Source: Acinetobacter lactucae | Lineage (GTDB): Bacteria; Pseudomonadota; Gammaproteobacteria; Pseudomonadales; Moraxellaceae | DNA length: 64,000 bases | NCBI RefSeq assembly: GCF_001605885.1 | Contig: NZ_LRPE01000014.1 | Location: 1 to 64,000, forward strand | Direction of reading: 5' to 3' | Part shown: positions 29,301-37,419 of the stretch, piece by piece | Numbering within the stretch: the stretch's first letter is position 1 | Layout: the number at the start of each line of letters is the position of its first letter | Made by a program: the position numbers and the translations under genes | Notes under the pieces: model-generated | What the model was told of the DNA's origin: nothing | Seen by the model: only the letters and a program-made list of their open reading frames with translations | The model's database searches: none

Positions 29301-29821
29301 CTGCTAAAAAGTTACCTGAAGAATTAACAGGTACGATTGCAACTCAGCTTTATAGAGTTATGGCATATAAAGATGAATATGAAGTTGCACGTCTGTTAAC
29401 AGGTAAAAGTTTTAAAGAATCGATCGAAACCCAATTCGGTAAAGGCTTACGTTTAACGTATCATCTTGCTCCACCAGCGTTACTCGGTGGTCTGAAAAAT
29501 GTTCGTAAACGTGCGTTTGGTTACTGGATGCGTTTCCCAATGATGATGCTTGCTCGCTTACAATGGCTTCGTGAAACTTTCCTCGACCCATTTGCGCGTC
29601 AAGAAGAGCGTCAACACGAACAAGCTTGGCGTGACCGTTACATCGCATTTGTTGAAGCACTTGTTGAAGCACCAGACAATCACAACTTGGCAGTTGCTGA
29701 ACAAATTGCAAAATTACCGGCAGAAGTTCGTGGTTATGGTCATATTAAAATGAAAGCAATGGACGCTGCAAAACAGCGCTGGGATGAACTTACACCAACA
29801 CTTCTTAAAGTGCGTAGCTAA
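26339..29821 (+). CDS. Fused indolepyruvate ferredoxin oxidoreductase-like protein
   Basis: 1160 residues uniting alpha/beta (thiamine-diphosphate) and gamma-type domains in one chain. Residues 1-450 hold the pyrimidine-binding and transketolase-like parts (GYRGSPVGNYD; FGDDHSCKSS). Then come CSGCPHNSST (Cys455 and Cys458) and the PP domain (NLGDGTYFHSGYLAIRQS, YNDAVAMTGGQ). A Cys cluster CEGCGDC starts at 657 with further Cys near 669, suggesting an Fe-S site, followed by the gamma domain with VGGIGGTGVVTIG. Such proteins oxidatively decarboxylate aryl or branched 2-oxo acids to acyl-CoA; the substrate here is unproven. The ATG has a perfect AAGGAGA box. It is a single-gene unit ending at a strong terminator. 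Confidence 0.93.
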   Translation: MNIATKVTPNIIATKDVSLEDKYVSDNGTAYMTGIQALVRLPLAQTRRDALNGYHTAGFISGYRGSPVGNYDSFLWQVQGLLKSHNVVFQPGVNEDLAATAIWGTQQVNLSGQGKYDGVSSWWYGKGPGVDRSGDVLRHANLAGTSERGGVVALFGDDHSCKSSTIPHQSEHVMIGCGIPIFYPTSVQQILDFGVHAIAVSRFSGLWSSMKLVSEIVETSASVHVDLNRVTPVIPEDVNFPEGGVNIRWPDHGIQQEERLYKYRLPAVLAYARANKINTVTWPCENARVGIAASGKGYLDTIEALRILGIEDETAQQLGLRVYQVGLIWPLEPQGIREFAEGLEELIVIEEKRPILETQIKDELYSLPDGKRPRVIGKATDGKGEWSTSIEEAPLIGHYEYQPEPIAKMLAARFLKLDIPESLKTQIQSRIDLLLKAEQESKRVIDLAERKPYFCSGCPHNSSTVVPEGSRALGGIGCHYIAVSLDRGTETFSQMGGEGVSWVGASPFTNEKHIFANLGDGTYFHSGYLAIRQSIAAKTNITYKILYNDAVAMTGGQHVDGHLSVAQLTRQLAAEGIKKQVIVTDEVKLLNEEDGIASGVEIRHRNELDAVQRELREVSGVTALIYVQTCASEKRRRRKRDAYPDPAERLYINSDICEGCGDCSKKSNCLSIEPVETALGTKRQINQSSCNKDFTCAEGFCPSFVTVHTRDMKRPAKFEGIGAGWPTSPIIPQLYDVPSRIMVGGIGGTGVVTIGALLGMAAHLEGKATRVMDMAGLAQKGGTVYSYVQLAATDEQISSTKIPAGQCELLIGADAVVAGGSAALSRLKDDALVIVNEDSTPTSEFIKSRDWYAPISDLIDRLRGRVRQGQLVSLPAARIATLLLGDSIYTNQLLLGMAWQSGRIPLLRESIEKAIRLNGTAVEKNLEAFRVGCHLASDPTLAARLVAAMPKTKTPQTLAELVEDRSARLTDYWNEAYASKYRTLVELAAKKLPEELTGTIATQLYRVMAYKDEYEVARLLTGKSFKESIETQFGKGLRLTYHLAPPALLGGLKNVRKRAFGYWMRFPMMMLARLQWLRETFLDPFARQEERQHEQAWRDRYIAFVEALVEAPDNHNLAVAEQIAKLPAEVRGYGHIKMKAMDAAKQRWDELTPTLLKVRS

Positions 29822-29835
29822 AAATTAAATCTCAA

Positions 29836-29869
29836 AATAAAAAGTCATCCTTCGGGATGACTTTTTATT
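29836..29869. terminator. Strong bidirectional terminator with UUCG loop
   Basis: A 15-bp perfect stem (29836-29850 with 29855-29869) around TTCG has A-run and T-run flanks, and serves both convergent genes. Confidence 0.95.
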
Positions 29870-29880
29870 GGCTCAAAAAT

Positions 29881-30684
29881 TTATTTAGCCATTTTACGTA
29901 ACGTCAAAATCTGCTCGCTTCGTCCAAATGGACCATACACATCATGTAAAACTGCACTAGTTAAACCAATACCATCCGCCCCATATTGCTGAACGGTTTC
30001 TAGACCTAACCATTTACCTTGCGGATAACGATGCATATGAATTTGTAAATCAAGATTTGGAAAGCCCCAAGTAAATTCGCCTTCTTGTCTTGGGACAATG
30101 CCGTTTGCGGTATCTACCATACCAATTAAATGCGCAAAATCTGTGGTCGGCTGCCCTTCAACCATGTCTTTATCATTATTGAGCCAAACAATACCTTTAC
30201 CCGCGCGGTGCTGATCATTAGTTTTAGTGACTAATGTCTGGATAAAACCACCTGACCATCTTTTCATGCCCGTCCATTCGGTAAAAGTATCAGGATGATG
30301 AATGGGCTGATCTTCAAGCCCCGCAATAGAGGTACTGTCTTGAGTACACATGCGCCAAGCTCGAGCCACAATACAGGTTTTACCTTGCGCTTGCATTTCT
30401 GCTTCAATCAATTCAATGGTTTTACCGGCACGAATCACATGGGTCTTAATCGTAAACTCACCAAATGCAATCAATCCAAAAATATCAAAACTAATTCGGC
30501 CAATTCGCATATCTTGTCGTGGTGAAAATTGCTCTAACTCTGCTGCAATTACGCCACTTGCAGGTGCCATATGCTGTTCATGAGGATTCCATGCCCCTTG
30601 TGCATGAACAGTTGAGCAATAATGAGCAATGACTTCACCTTGAGGACCAATTGTTCTATTCAATAATTGATAATAAGCATTCAT
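29881..30684 (-). CDS. Acyl-CoA thioesterase-like double-hotdog protein
   Basis: 267 residues resembling the TesB-type/4HBT_3 thioesterases, with two hotdog repeats. N-terminal stretches ASGVIAAELEQFSP and RISFDIFGLIAFGEFTIKTHVIRAGKTIELIEAEM match the first hotdog. WLNNDKDMVEG and FTWGFPNLDLQIHMHRYPQGKWLGLETVQQ-type text matches the second. It would hydrolyse an acyl-CoA. The start is set at 30684 by a GGAAAG box; the upstream ATG at 30735 has none. It lies downstream of the acyl-CoA dehydrogenase gene on the same strand with about 200 bp between, so co-transcription is uncertain. Confidence 0.75.
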   Translation of the reverse strand: MNAYYQLLNRTIGPQGEVIAHYCSTVHAQGAWNPHEQHMAPASGVIAAELEQFSPRQDMRIGRISFDIFGLIAFGEFTIKTHVIRAGKTIELIEAEMQAQGKTCIVARAWRMCTQDSTSIAGLEDQPIHHPDTFTEWTGMKRWSGGFIQTLVTKTNDQHRAGKGIVWLNNDKDMVEGQPTTDFAHLIGMVDTANGIVPRQEGEFTWGFPNLDLQIHMHRYPQGKWLGLETVQQYGADGIGLTSAVLHDVYGPFGRSEQILTLRKMAK

Positions 30685-30880
30685 GATTTTCTTTCCGTAG
30701 CCCTTATTCAACATCAATATTTGATGAAAATTCACGTTTTAATGCTTATGTTAACCCTCTATTTGTTTAGCTCAACTGGTTTTTCCTACCAAAAACTGAT
30801 GAGTCTAAAATTACAAATTTAATCACTAGGTAAAATTCCGCACATAAATTTCACCCAGTGATTCTAAAAATGACTATTCA

Positions 30881-32683
30881 CTAAAATGCAAAAGCATCTT
30901 GATCGAGTTCCATCACAGCGTCAGCGCCAGATTCAATAGAAGCAGCATGGCTCTGTGTACGATGCAAAAGCTTTTGATAGAAAAACTTAGCTGTCGTTAA
31001 CTTCGCTTTATAAAAAGCTTCCTCTTGTGTACTTGATTCTAATTTTTCATGGGCAACTTGTGCCATTCGCGCCCATAAATAAGCGAACACGACGTAACTG
31101 GAAAAATAAAGATAATCTACTGAAGCGGCCCCAACTTCTTCTGGGTTGTGCTTTGCTTTCTCTGCAATCAATTTGGTCAGTGACAGCCACTGCTGCTTAA
31201 GCTCAGCTAATTTTTCTAGATAAGGTTTCAAGACTTCATTGGATTGCGCTTGAGCAATAAATTGATCAATTAAATCGGTCATATTTTTTAGAAGTTTGCC
31301 TTCTGACTTGAGAACTTTACGTGCAAGTAGATCTAAAGACTGAATCTCTGTTGTTCCTTCATACAAGGTTGAGATACGCGCATCACGTACAATTTGCTCC
31401 ATTCCATGCTCAACAATAAAGCCATGACCGCCAAATACTTGAACGCCATGCTTTGCAGATTCATTGCCTGATTCTGTTAAAAAAGCTTTGGCAATTGGCG
31501 TTAAAAAAGCCAGTAATTCATCGGAGTGTTTTTGCTGTTCTTGATTGTTTGAGCTTTCCACAATATCGACATGCTGAGCTAAAAAGTAAGCCAGTGCACG
31601 ACCACCTTCAGAAAACGCTTTTTGGGTCATTAACATCGAGCGTACAGCGGGATGGACAATAATTGGATCGGCATTTTTCTCAGGATATTGAGGACCAGAT
31701 AACGAGCGCATGGCGAGACGCTCTTTTGCATAACTTAATGCGCCTTGAAATGAAATTTCAGAAGCTGCAAGCCCTTGTACTGCCGTTCCAATACGTGCGG
31801 TATTCATAAAGGTAAACATGCAATTGAGACCGCGATTTTCCGGACCAATCAAGTAACCTTTTGCACCATCAAAATTAAGTACACAGGTCGCGTTGCCATG
31901 TATACCCATTTTATGTTCAATCGCGCTACAGACGACTTTATTACGGTCTTCTAAATTACCTTCATCATCTACATTAAATTTAGGCACAATAAATAAAGAA
32001 ATACCTTTAGTCCCTGCGGGTGCCTGAGGCAAACGAGCTAAAACAATATGAATAATATTTTCAGAAAGATCATGTTCACCCGCCGAAATAAAAATCTTTT
32101 CCCCCGTAATGGAGTAGCTCCCATCCGGATTTGGTTCTGCTTTCGTTCTAATTAACCCAAGGTCCGAACCCGCATGTGATTCGGTTAAACACATGGTTCC
32201 GGTCCAGACACCACTAATGAGCTTAGCCAAAAACTTCTGTTTTTGTTGCTCAGTACCATGGTGCTCAATGGTTCTCATTGCCCCATGAGACAAGCCCGGA
32301 TGCATTGCCCAAGCCCAATTAGAACCACATAACATCTCTGAAATGGCAATCCGCAATAAGGTCGGTAAGCCTTGCCCACCATATTCTGGGTCAGCAGTTA
32401 AAGAGGTAAACCCAAGCTCAGCATATTTTTGGTAGGCTTCTTTAAAACCTTTCGGGGTTGTCACCACGCCTTGATTTAAATGACAGCCTTCCTGATCGCC
32501 ATTTTGGTTAATAGGCGCCAATTCATTTTCACAAAAATCTGCTGCTGCCTCTAAGTATTGATCAATTAATTCTCGATTTACGCTTTCCTGATATTTGCTT
32601 AAACCTTGATAGTTCTGTTCTGTTTGAAGCATTTCATGCAACACAAATTGCATATCGCGTAATGGAGCTTTATATAAAGGCAT
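30881..32683 (-). CDS. Long acyl-CoA dehydrogenase (about 600 residues, with extra C-terminal domain)
   Basis: A 600-residue acyl-CoA dehydrogenase with the usual core: MCLTESHAGSDLGL, GEKIFISAGEHD in the FAD region, and STLYEGTTEIQSLDL carrying the catalytic Glu. An additional C-terminal helical domain (about residues 465-600) is typical of the DmdC/AidB-like long subgroup that handles medium or long acyl-CoA. GTTEIQ and VFGGHGFIVEHGMEQ support an active enzyme. The substrate is unknown. It is divergent from the PaaI thioesterase gene across a 319-bp spacer. Confidence 0.93.
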   Translation of the reverse strand: MPLYKAPLRDMQFVLHEMLQTEQNYQGLSKYQESVNRELIDQYLEAAADFCENELAPINQNGDQEGCHLNQGVVTTPKGFKEAYQKYAELGFTSLTADPEYGGQGLPTLLRIAISEMLCGSNWAWAMHPGLSHGAMRTIEHHGTEQQKQKFLAKLISGVWTGTMCLTESHAGSDLGLIRTKAEPNPDGSYSITGEKIFISAGEHDLSENIIHIVLARLPQAPAGTKGISLFIVPKFNVDDEGNLEDRNKVVCSAIEHKMGIHGNATCVLNFDGAKGYLIGPENRGLNCMFTFMNTARIGTAVQGLAASEISFQGALSYAKERLAMRSLSGPQYPEKNADPIIVHPAVRSMLMTQKAFSEGGRALAYFLAQHVDIVESSNNQEQQKHSDELLAFLTPIAKAFLTESGNESAKHGVQVFGGHGFIVEHGMEQIVRDARISTLYEGTTEIQSLDLLARKVLKSEGKLLKNMTDLIDQFIAQAQSNEVLKPYLEKLAELKQQWLSLTKLIAEKAKHNPEEVGAASVDYLYFSSYVVFAYLWARMAQVAHEKLESSTQEEAFYKAKLTTAKFFYQKLLHRTQSHAASIESGADAVMELDQDAFAF

Positions 32684-33002
32684 AGTTTTTTCCTTTCACC
32701 TCTCTGCCTGTGTCATGGGCAGATATCGTTTTTCCTTAAAATGGACTTTTATTGTTTCAATCTCACCAAAATATCAAAAAATTTCTTATAGCAAAATATA
32801 TTTTCACTAATTTAATAAAATTATCGTAACTCAGAAATAGATATAAAACATAAACACTTGTTTTAAAATATAAATATAGAATAAAAAGTAATCAGCATTG
32901 CTTAATTAGAATAACTTTAAATTTTGTATTGCAAAATTTTATTTCGTAAAAATTCAATTTATAGTATTGTGATTAGATTGCTTAATCATCCAAGGACGAT
33001 TT
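32684..33002. promoter_or_regulatory. Divergent promoter spacer with a 21-bp palindrome
   Basis: AAATTTTG-TATTG-CAAAATTT (32919-32939) contains TTTTGTATTGCAAAA, a 15-mer with the spacing of the IclR-type boxes seen at 40 and 50 kb but with a TTTTG core. A further partial element, ATTTCGTAAAAAT, follows. The motif ATTGCTTAATTA recurs at about 32897 and 32979 (second copy ATTGCTTAATCA). The rest is A/T-rich. Confidence 0.45.
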
Positions 33003-33437
33003 ATGGAAAGCCCGAAATACACAGGTCTTGAGTTTTTAACCGCTTTAAAAAATGGTGAAGTTTCACCATCACCTATGGCTCACACCATACCAATGGAGCT
33101 CGTTGAAGTTTCCGAAGGTAAAGCAACTTATAAAGTTACTCCTCGCAAAGAACATAGAAATATACAAGGCGGTGTACACGGCGGCTTTTGCGCCACAGCT
33201 TTAGATACAGCAACAGGCAGTGCAGCTCACACTTTACTTGAACATGGCGTTGGCTATGGAACCATTGATTTAAATGTAAAAATGATTCGTCCTATGCAAA
33301 TTGATACGTCTTACTATGCGACAGCCGAATTAATTAATGCGGGCCGCAATATTATTAGTACCGAAGGAAAAATCGTAGATGAAAGCGGCAAAGTGTATGC
33401 CTTTGCCTCGGCAACCTTAATGATTATTCGCAAATAA
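33003..33437 (+). CDS. PaaI-family hotdog thioesterase
   Basis: 144 residues forming a single hotdog domain. The HGGFCATALDTATGSAAHT segment contains the conserved HGG and the helix carrying the catalytic acidic residue. VNMELVEVSEGKAT-like text and VKMIRPM support the PaaI/YbdB thioesterase group that clears stalled acyl-CoA. A GACGATTT stretch precedes the ATG without a strong ribosome box. It is monocistronic, with a terminator 10 bp after the stop. Confidence 0.88.
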   Translation: MESPKYTGLEFLTALKNGEVSPSPMAHTIPMELVEVSEGKATYKVTPRKEHRNIQGGVHGGFCATALDTATGSAAHTLLEHGVGYGTIDLNVKMIRPMQIDTSYYATAELINAGRNIISTEGKIVDESGKVYAFASATLMIIRK

Positions 33438-33447
33438 TAAAATATTG

Positions 33448-33472
33448 AAGCTCCTGTTTAGGGAGCTTTTTC
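33448..33472 (+). terminator. Terminator after PaaI thioesterase gene
   Basis: The stem AAGCTCC/GGAGCTT has a 7-base loop and then TTTTTC. It overlaps the last codons of the convergent MFS gene. Confidence 0.85.
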
Positions 33473-34675
33473 TTGCTTTGCAATCTTGCCCATTTCATAA
33501 AAATCTAAGCGATCAATCAAGAAACTTAACATTGCCATCACTAAACCTAAGGCTGCACACGCTTCCCATCCCCAATGTTTCCATGCGTACACCGCAATAA
33601 AAGAACCTAAAGCAGCTCCACCAAAATATAAGGTCATATAAATTGAATTAATACGAGAACGGGCCTCGGCCGAGATTCGGTAGACCAGATTCTGGTTCAA
33701 AACATGAAATGCCGACAAACCAAAGTACGCCATGATCACACCAACAGCATAGGCTACCAAAGACTGCTGCGCAAAAAATAGTGGTATCCATGCACTCATT
33801 AATAGCCCCATGCAAATTACCGCAATTTTATTTTCAAGTCCTGCTGCAATTTTCTTACCTGCCCATGGGGTCGCAAATACACCAGCCAACCCAACAATTC
33901 CAAATAAACCAATCTGGAAATCGTTAAAGTGATAAGGCTCATTCGCCAAAATAAAAGTCATGGTGGTAAAAATCAGAGCCAAAATACCAAACCCAATTCC
34001 CCCTGCCAAACCACGGCGCAGCAAATGAGGTTGATGCACAGCTAATGAAAATAGTGAACCATAGATCTGTAGAATATTGAGCTGGTGGGACTTACGCGCA
34101 ACCGGTAACTTCACCCACATCACCCAAGCAAATACCAAAATGACAATTCCACTAATTAAATAAACCGCATGCCAAGACCAAACTGTAGAAAGTAAGCCTG
34201 CAATAGAACGCGCCAATAATATTCCCAAAAACAAACCACTCATGAGAGTGCCTACAACTTGAGGACTTTTTTTCGGGCCAGCTAGACCTGCGGCAAAAGG
34301 GACTAAAACTTGAGTCGCAATAGAAAAGAACGTGGCTAAAAAAGTAAAGCCATATAAAGCTGGCAAGGTTTGACTTAAGGATAGCCCTACTTGTGCAAAG
34401 CCCGTACAACACATGAGCAAGCAAATATAACTACGCTTTTCAAAGAAGTCGCCTAAGGGAACCAATATAAAAAGGCCAACTGCATAGGACAGTTGGCTAA
34501 TCACAATAGTTAAAGCAACTTGATCTGCATTAACTTTTAATGCTTCAGCAATTGAATAGATTAAGGGCTGGTTATAATAGTTTGAACCCGCACAAATTCC
34601 ACATGTCATTGCCATGATAAAAATAAAGCTTTTTGACAGTATATTTTCTGCATTGGGCTCAACTATTTTTTCCAT
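33458..34675 (-). CDS. MFS transporter (dca-like operon)
   Basis: 405 residues, 12 predicted membrane helices, of the DHA1-like drug/metabolite group. N-terminal features are MTCGICAGSNYYNQPLIYSI and VPLGDFFEKRSY. It is clearly related to the MFS gene at 45.6 kb (shared CAGxNYxxQPLI, LGDxxEKR and AEARSRINSIYMTLYFGGAALGSF-type text). It follows the porin by about 20 bp and is the last gene of the minus-strand operon. It may import or export an operon substrate. Confidence 0.88.
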   Translation of the reverse strand: MEKIVEPNAENILSKSFIFIMAMTCGICAGSNYYNQPLIYSIAEALKVNADQVALTIVISQLSYAVGLFILVPLGDFFEKRSYICLLMCCTGFAQVGLSLSQTLPALYGFTFLATFFSIATQVLVPFAAGLAGPKKSPQVVGTLMSGLFLGILLARSIAGLLSTVWSWHAVYLISGIVILVFAWVMWVKLPVARKSHQLNILQIYGSLFSLAVHQPHLLRRGLAGGIGFGILALIFTTMTFILANEPYHFNDFQIGLFGIVGLAGVFATPWAGKKIAAGLENKIAVICMGLLMSAWIPLFFAQQSLVAYAVGVIMAYFGLSAFHVLNQNLVYRISAEARSRINSIYMTLYFGGAALGSFIAVYAWKHWGWEACAALGLVMAMLSFLIDRLDFYEMGKIAKQEKAP

Positions 34676-34693
34676 TTTTAACTACGCCCCATT

Positions 34694-36010
34694 TTAGAAT
34701 TTATACATCGATACAAAGTTTACGCGTGATACATCAGCAGTTCTGCCATCAAATACTTCTCGTTTGCCTTGGTGATATTCCATACCAATATCCATTTGCT
34801 CAATCGGTGAATAAAAGACGTTCGCGGCATAGTCAGTTAAGCGTTTATTAGCATCTGGGTTGAGTTTGGCATAAGCCGTGTCATCATCATAATCAAACAT
34901 TGAAGCCGATAAGTTTGCACGCCATTGCTCATTAAATTTATATGAATAACCAATATTGATGCTATTCAACTTATTCATCACCAGATCTGTTTTGTCTTCG
35001 TTTAAAGAAAAATCACCCGCGGCATTTAAACTTGTCGAATTTGTCAACCCACTTTGCGTGGTATACGGCATAAATTTTTGGTCACCGACAATATATTGAT
35101 AATTTGCTTGTACCGACTGCTGAGGTGTTAATTGATATTTTAAGCCGCCACCAGCGCCCCAGCTTACTTTCTTCACCGTGGCAGTTGCGACATCCGTAGA
35201 TTTTTCATTAATAAAGCCTTGAGCAAGCGCCGTTAAAGGGCCTTGTTTAAAGGTATAGCGACCCGTTAAAGTTGGAAATGCCGAGACTCTCGAACCTGTA
35301 TATTCCAAGGCTACTTTTAAATCATTATTGGCATCAATTTTCCAGTCATAGCGAATTTGAGGGGTCCGTGTATAAGAGGTTCCTACAAATTGCGTGTAAT
35401 CGACAGCTTCGGTACGAGTTTCCATGTTAGACATGAGTGACCATGTTTGACCAAAGGTCCAGTCTTTATAGGTAAAAAATGCATGGCGAATACGGAATTT
35501 ACCATCCCCCGTTCCCATGTTAGAGCTATCAAAGAAATCGGCTTCAATATTTCCAGTCACAGCTTTATTAGGACTATTAAAATAAACACCTAATCGGCTT
35601 GCATTAATCATGGCATCGGAACGTGCATGATTTGAACGTTTTTCACTTTCAAAAGGTGTTCGGTAAAGACTGCTGGTCGTTCTACCGCCCGAGTCTGGTG
35701 ATGATTTAAAATCGACCGCTGCATCAATACGGGCAATACCGTAAACCTTAACGTTATCCGTCCAAGTGACCCACGAAGGAGCAACAGGCTTCTCTGTTAC
35801 AGTCGCTTTAGTTTTTTCAATGTTCTCTTCAATCTTTACCTGTTTGACCTGTAAATTATTTTGAGTTTGTTTCTGAGCAGCAAGTTCTGCTTTTAATTTT
35901 TGCAGCTCGGTTTCTAGCAAATTAATTCTTTGTTCTGTGGTATCTGAAGAATTTGCAAAAATAGTCCCTGAAGCCGCAGCACAAGCTGCAGCTAAAATTA
36001 ATTTTTTCAT
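34694..36010 (-). CDS. DcaP-like outer-membrane porin
   Basis: 438 residues. A signal peptide (MKKLILAAACAAASGTIFA) precedes a long coiled coil (QRINLLETELQKLKAELAAQ and on to about residue 75), then a beta-barrel ending in a terminal Phe (SMYKF). The architecture is the same as the porin at 13.6 kb but the sequence is diverged. In A. baylyi, DcaP belongs to the dicarboxylate cluster; the CoA transferase, transporter and dehydrogenase genes beside it here fit that assignment. It would admit negatively charged acids. The start has an AAGGATTAAAAG box. Confidence 0.92.
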   Translation of the reverse strand: MKKLILAAACAAASGTIFANSSDTTEQRINLLETELQKLKAELAAQKQTQNNLQVKQVKIEENIEKTKATVTEKPVAPSWVTWTDNVKVYGIARIDAAVDFKSSPDSGGRTTSSLYRTPFESEKRSNHARSDAMINASRLGVYFNSPNKAVTGNIEADFFDSSNMGTGDGKFRIRHAFFTYKDWTFGQTWSLMSNMETRTEAVDYTQFVGTSYTRTPQIRYDWKIDANNDLKVALEYTGSRVSAFPTLTGRYTFKQGPLTALAQGFINEKSTDVATATVKKVSWGAGGGLKYQLTPQQSVQANYQYIVGDQKFMPYTTQSGLTNSTSLNAAGDFSLNEDKTDLVMNKLNSINIGYSYKFNEQWRANLSASMFDYDDDTAYAKLNPDANKRLTDYAANVFYSPIEQMDIGMEYHQGKREVFDGRTADVSRVNFVSMYKF

Positions 36011-36046
36011 CTTTTAATCCTTAAAGAAGTGTTTTTCCGTGTGTAT

Positions 36047-36700
36047 TTAGGCTACACGTGCATCGATTAGTTCACAGTCAGTGACTGCCTGTAATTCATC
36101 AAAAGTTAAGCCGTCTACCATTTCCTTGACGTAAGCTTTTTGGTCTTTGAGTTCAATAATGCATAAATCGGTATAAATACGGTTTACACACTGCTCACCC
36201 GTTATTGGATAGCTCAGTTCTTTTACAATTTTGGGCTCACCTTTTTTGGTGACATGTTCCATATAGACATAAATTGTTTTAGCGCCGACTGCCAAATCCA
36301 TAGCACCGCCAACTGCGGGTACATCATCTGCTTTACCGGTATGCCAGTTTGCTAAGTCTCCATTTACCGCAACTTGGAATGCCCCAATCACACAAATGTC
36401 CAAATGACCGCCACGCATAATGTCAAACGAGTCACCATGATGCATAAAGCATCCACCATCTAATAAAGTGACAAGTTCTTTTCCGGCATTCACTAAGTCT
36501 TCATCTTCCTCACCCGGTTGTGGTGGTGGACCAAAAGCCAAGACACCATTTTCCGAATGTAAAAAGATTTCTTTGTCTTTTGGCAAAAATTTAGCAACGT
36601 TGGTCGGTAAGCCAATGCCTAAATTGACATAAGAACCTTCCGGAATGTCATTAGCAATGAGTTTGGCAATATCTTCACGAGAACGCTTTTGAACTGACAT
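36047..36700 (-). CDS. 3-oxoacid/dicarboxylate CoA-transferase, beta subunit
   Basis: About 217 residues. LHSENGVLAFGPPP carries the SENG loop with the catalytic Glu that forms the glutamyl-CoA intermediate; GCFMHHGDSFDIMRGGHLD is also typical of beta subunits. Likely partners are succinyl-CoA and a dicarboxylate, or 3-oxoadipate (DcaJ/PcaJ/CatJ group). The start at 36700 shares one base with the stop of the alpha-subunit gene (TAATG), so translation is coupled. Upstream in-frame codons to 36757 lack support. Confidence 0.92.
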   Translation of the reverse strand: MSVQKRSREDIAKLIANDIPEGSYVNLGIGLPTNVAKFLPKDKEIFLHSENGVLAFGPPPQPGEEDEDLVNAGKELVTLLDGGCFMHHGDSFDIMRGGHLDICVIGAFQVAVNGDLANWHTGKADDVPAVGGAMDLAVGAKTIYVYMEHVTKKGEPKIVKELSYPITGEQCVNRIYTDLCIIELKDQKAYVKEMVDGLTFDELQAVTDCELIDARVA

Positions 36701-37368
36701 TAGATATCTCCTACTTTTACAACGTGCTGAACAAAAATTCCCGGTGTAATAATGCACTCTGGGTCAAGCGTTCCTAGCTCTACGGTATCATTCACTTGAA
36801 CAATTGTGGTCTTAGAGGCTTTTGCCATAATTGGCCCAAAATTGCGGGCTGCTTTGCGGTAAGTTAAATTGCCCCAACGGTCGGCTTTATCGGCATAAAT
36901 CAATGCAAAGTCAGCTTCAAGTGGATATTCAAGTACATAATTTTTACCGTTAATAATTCGTGTTTCTTTACCCTCGGCGACTTTGGTGCCATAGCCAGTC
37001 GGAGTAAAAATAGCACCTAAACCAGCCCCCGCTGCCTGAATCCGACATGCCAAATTACCTTGTGGAACCAGTTCTAACTCAATTTTTCCCGCACGATATA
37101 AGTCTTGAAAAACGGTTGATCCGGCAGATTTCGGAAATGAACAAATCATTTTTTTAACACAACCCGCAATAATGAGCTTAGTTAAACCACGATCACCAGA
37201 AGCCGCATTGTTATTTACAATGGTGAGTTCTTTTTTTCCTAAATCAATTAAGGCTTCAATTAATTCAGCAGGTTGCCCCGTCACACCGAACCCGCCTGTC
37301 ATGATGGTTGCTCCATCAGGAATCGCTGTTAAAATTGGTTCAATGTCACTGGTGATTTTATTTATCAT
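36700..37368 (-). CDS. 3-oxoacid/dicarboxylate CoA-transferase, alpha subunit
   Basis: 222 residues, with the MTGGFGVTGQPAELIEAL N-terminal motif and CRIQAAGAGLGAIFTPTGYGTKV of the alpha family. It forms the CoA-binding half of the heteromer with the next gene. The first reaction of the module, activating the free acid to its CoA ester, is assigned to this pair. It follows the MFS gene with a hairpin in the junction. Confidence 0.92.
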   Translation of the reverse strand: MINKITSDIEPILTAIPDGATIMTGGFGVTGQPAELIEALIDLGKKELTIVNNNAASGDRGLTKLIIAGCVKKMICSFPKSAGSTVFQDLYRAGKIELELVPQGNLACRIQAAGAGLGAIFTPTGYGTKVAEGKETRIINGKNYVLEYPLEADFALIYADKADRWGNLTYRKAARNFGPIMAKASKTTIVQVNDTVELGTLDPECIITPGIFVQHVVKVGDI

Positions 37369-37399
37369 CTCACTTGTCCCTTTTCATCCTTAATTTAAG

Positions 37400-37419
37400 G
37401 TGACAGATTGATCTGTCAC
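37400..37419. repeat. Intercistronic inverted repeat (CoA-transferase/MFS junction)
   Basis: GTGACAGAT-TG-ATCTGTCAC, a perfect 9-bp stem that overlaps the MFS stop codon region. It may be an mRNA processing or stability hairpin. Confidence 0.65.
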
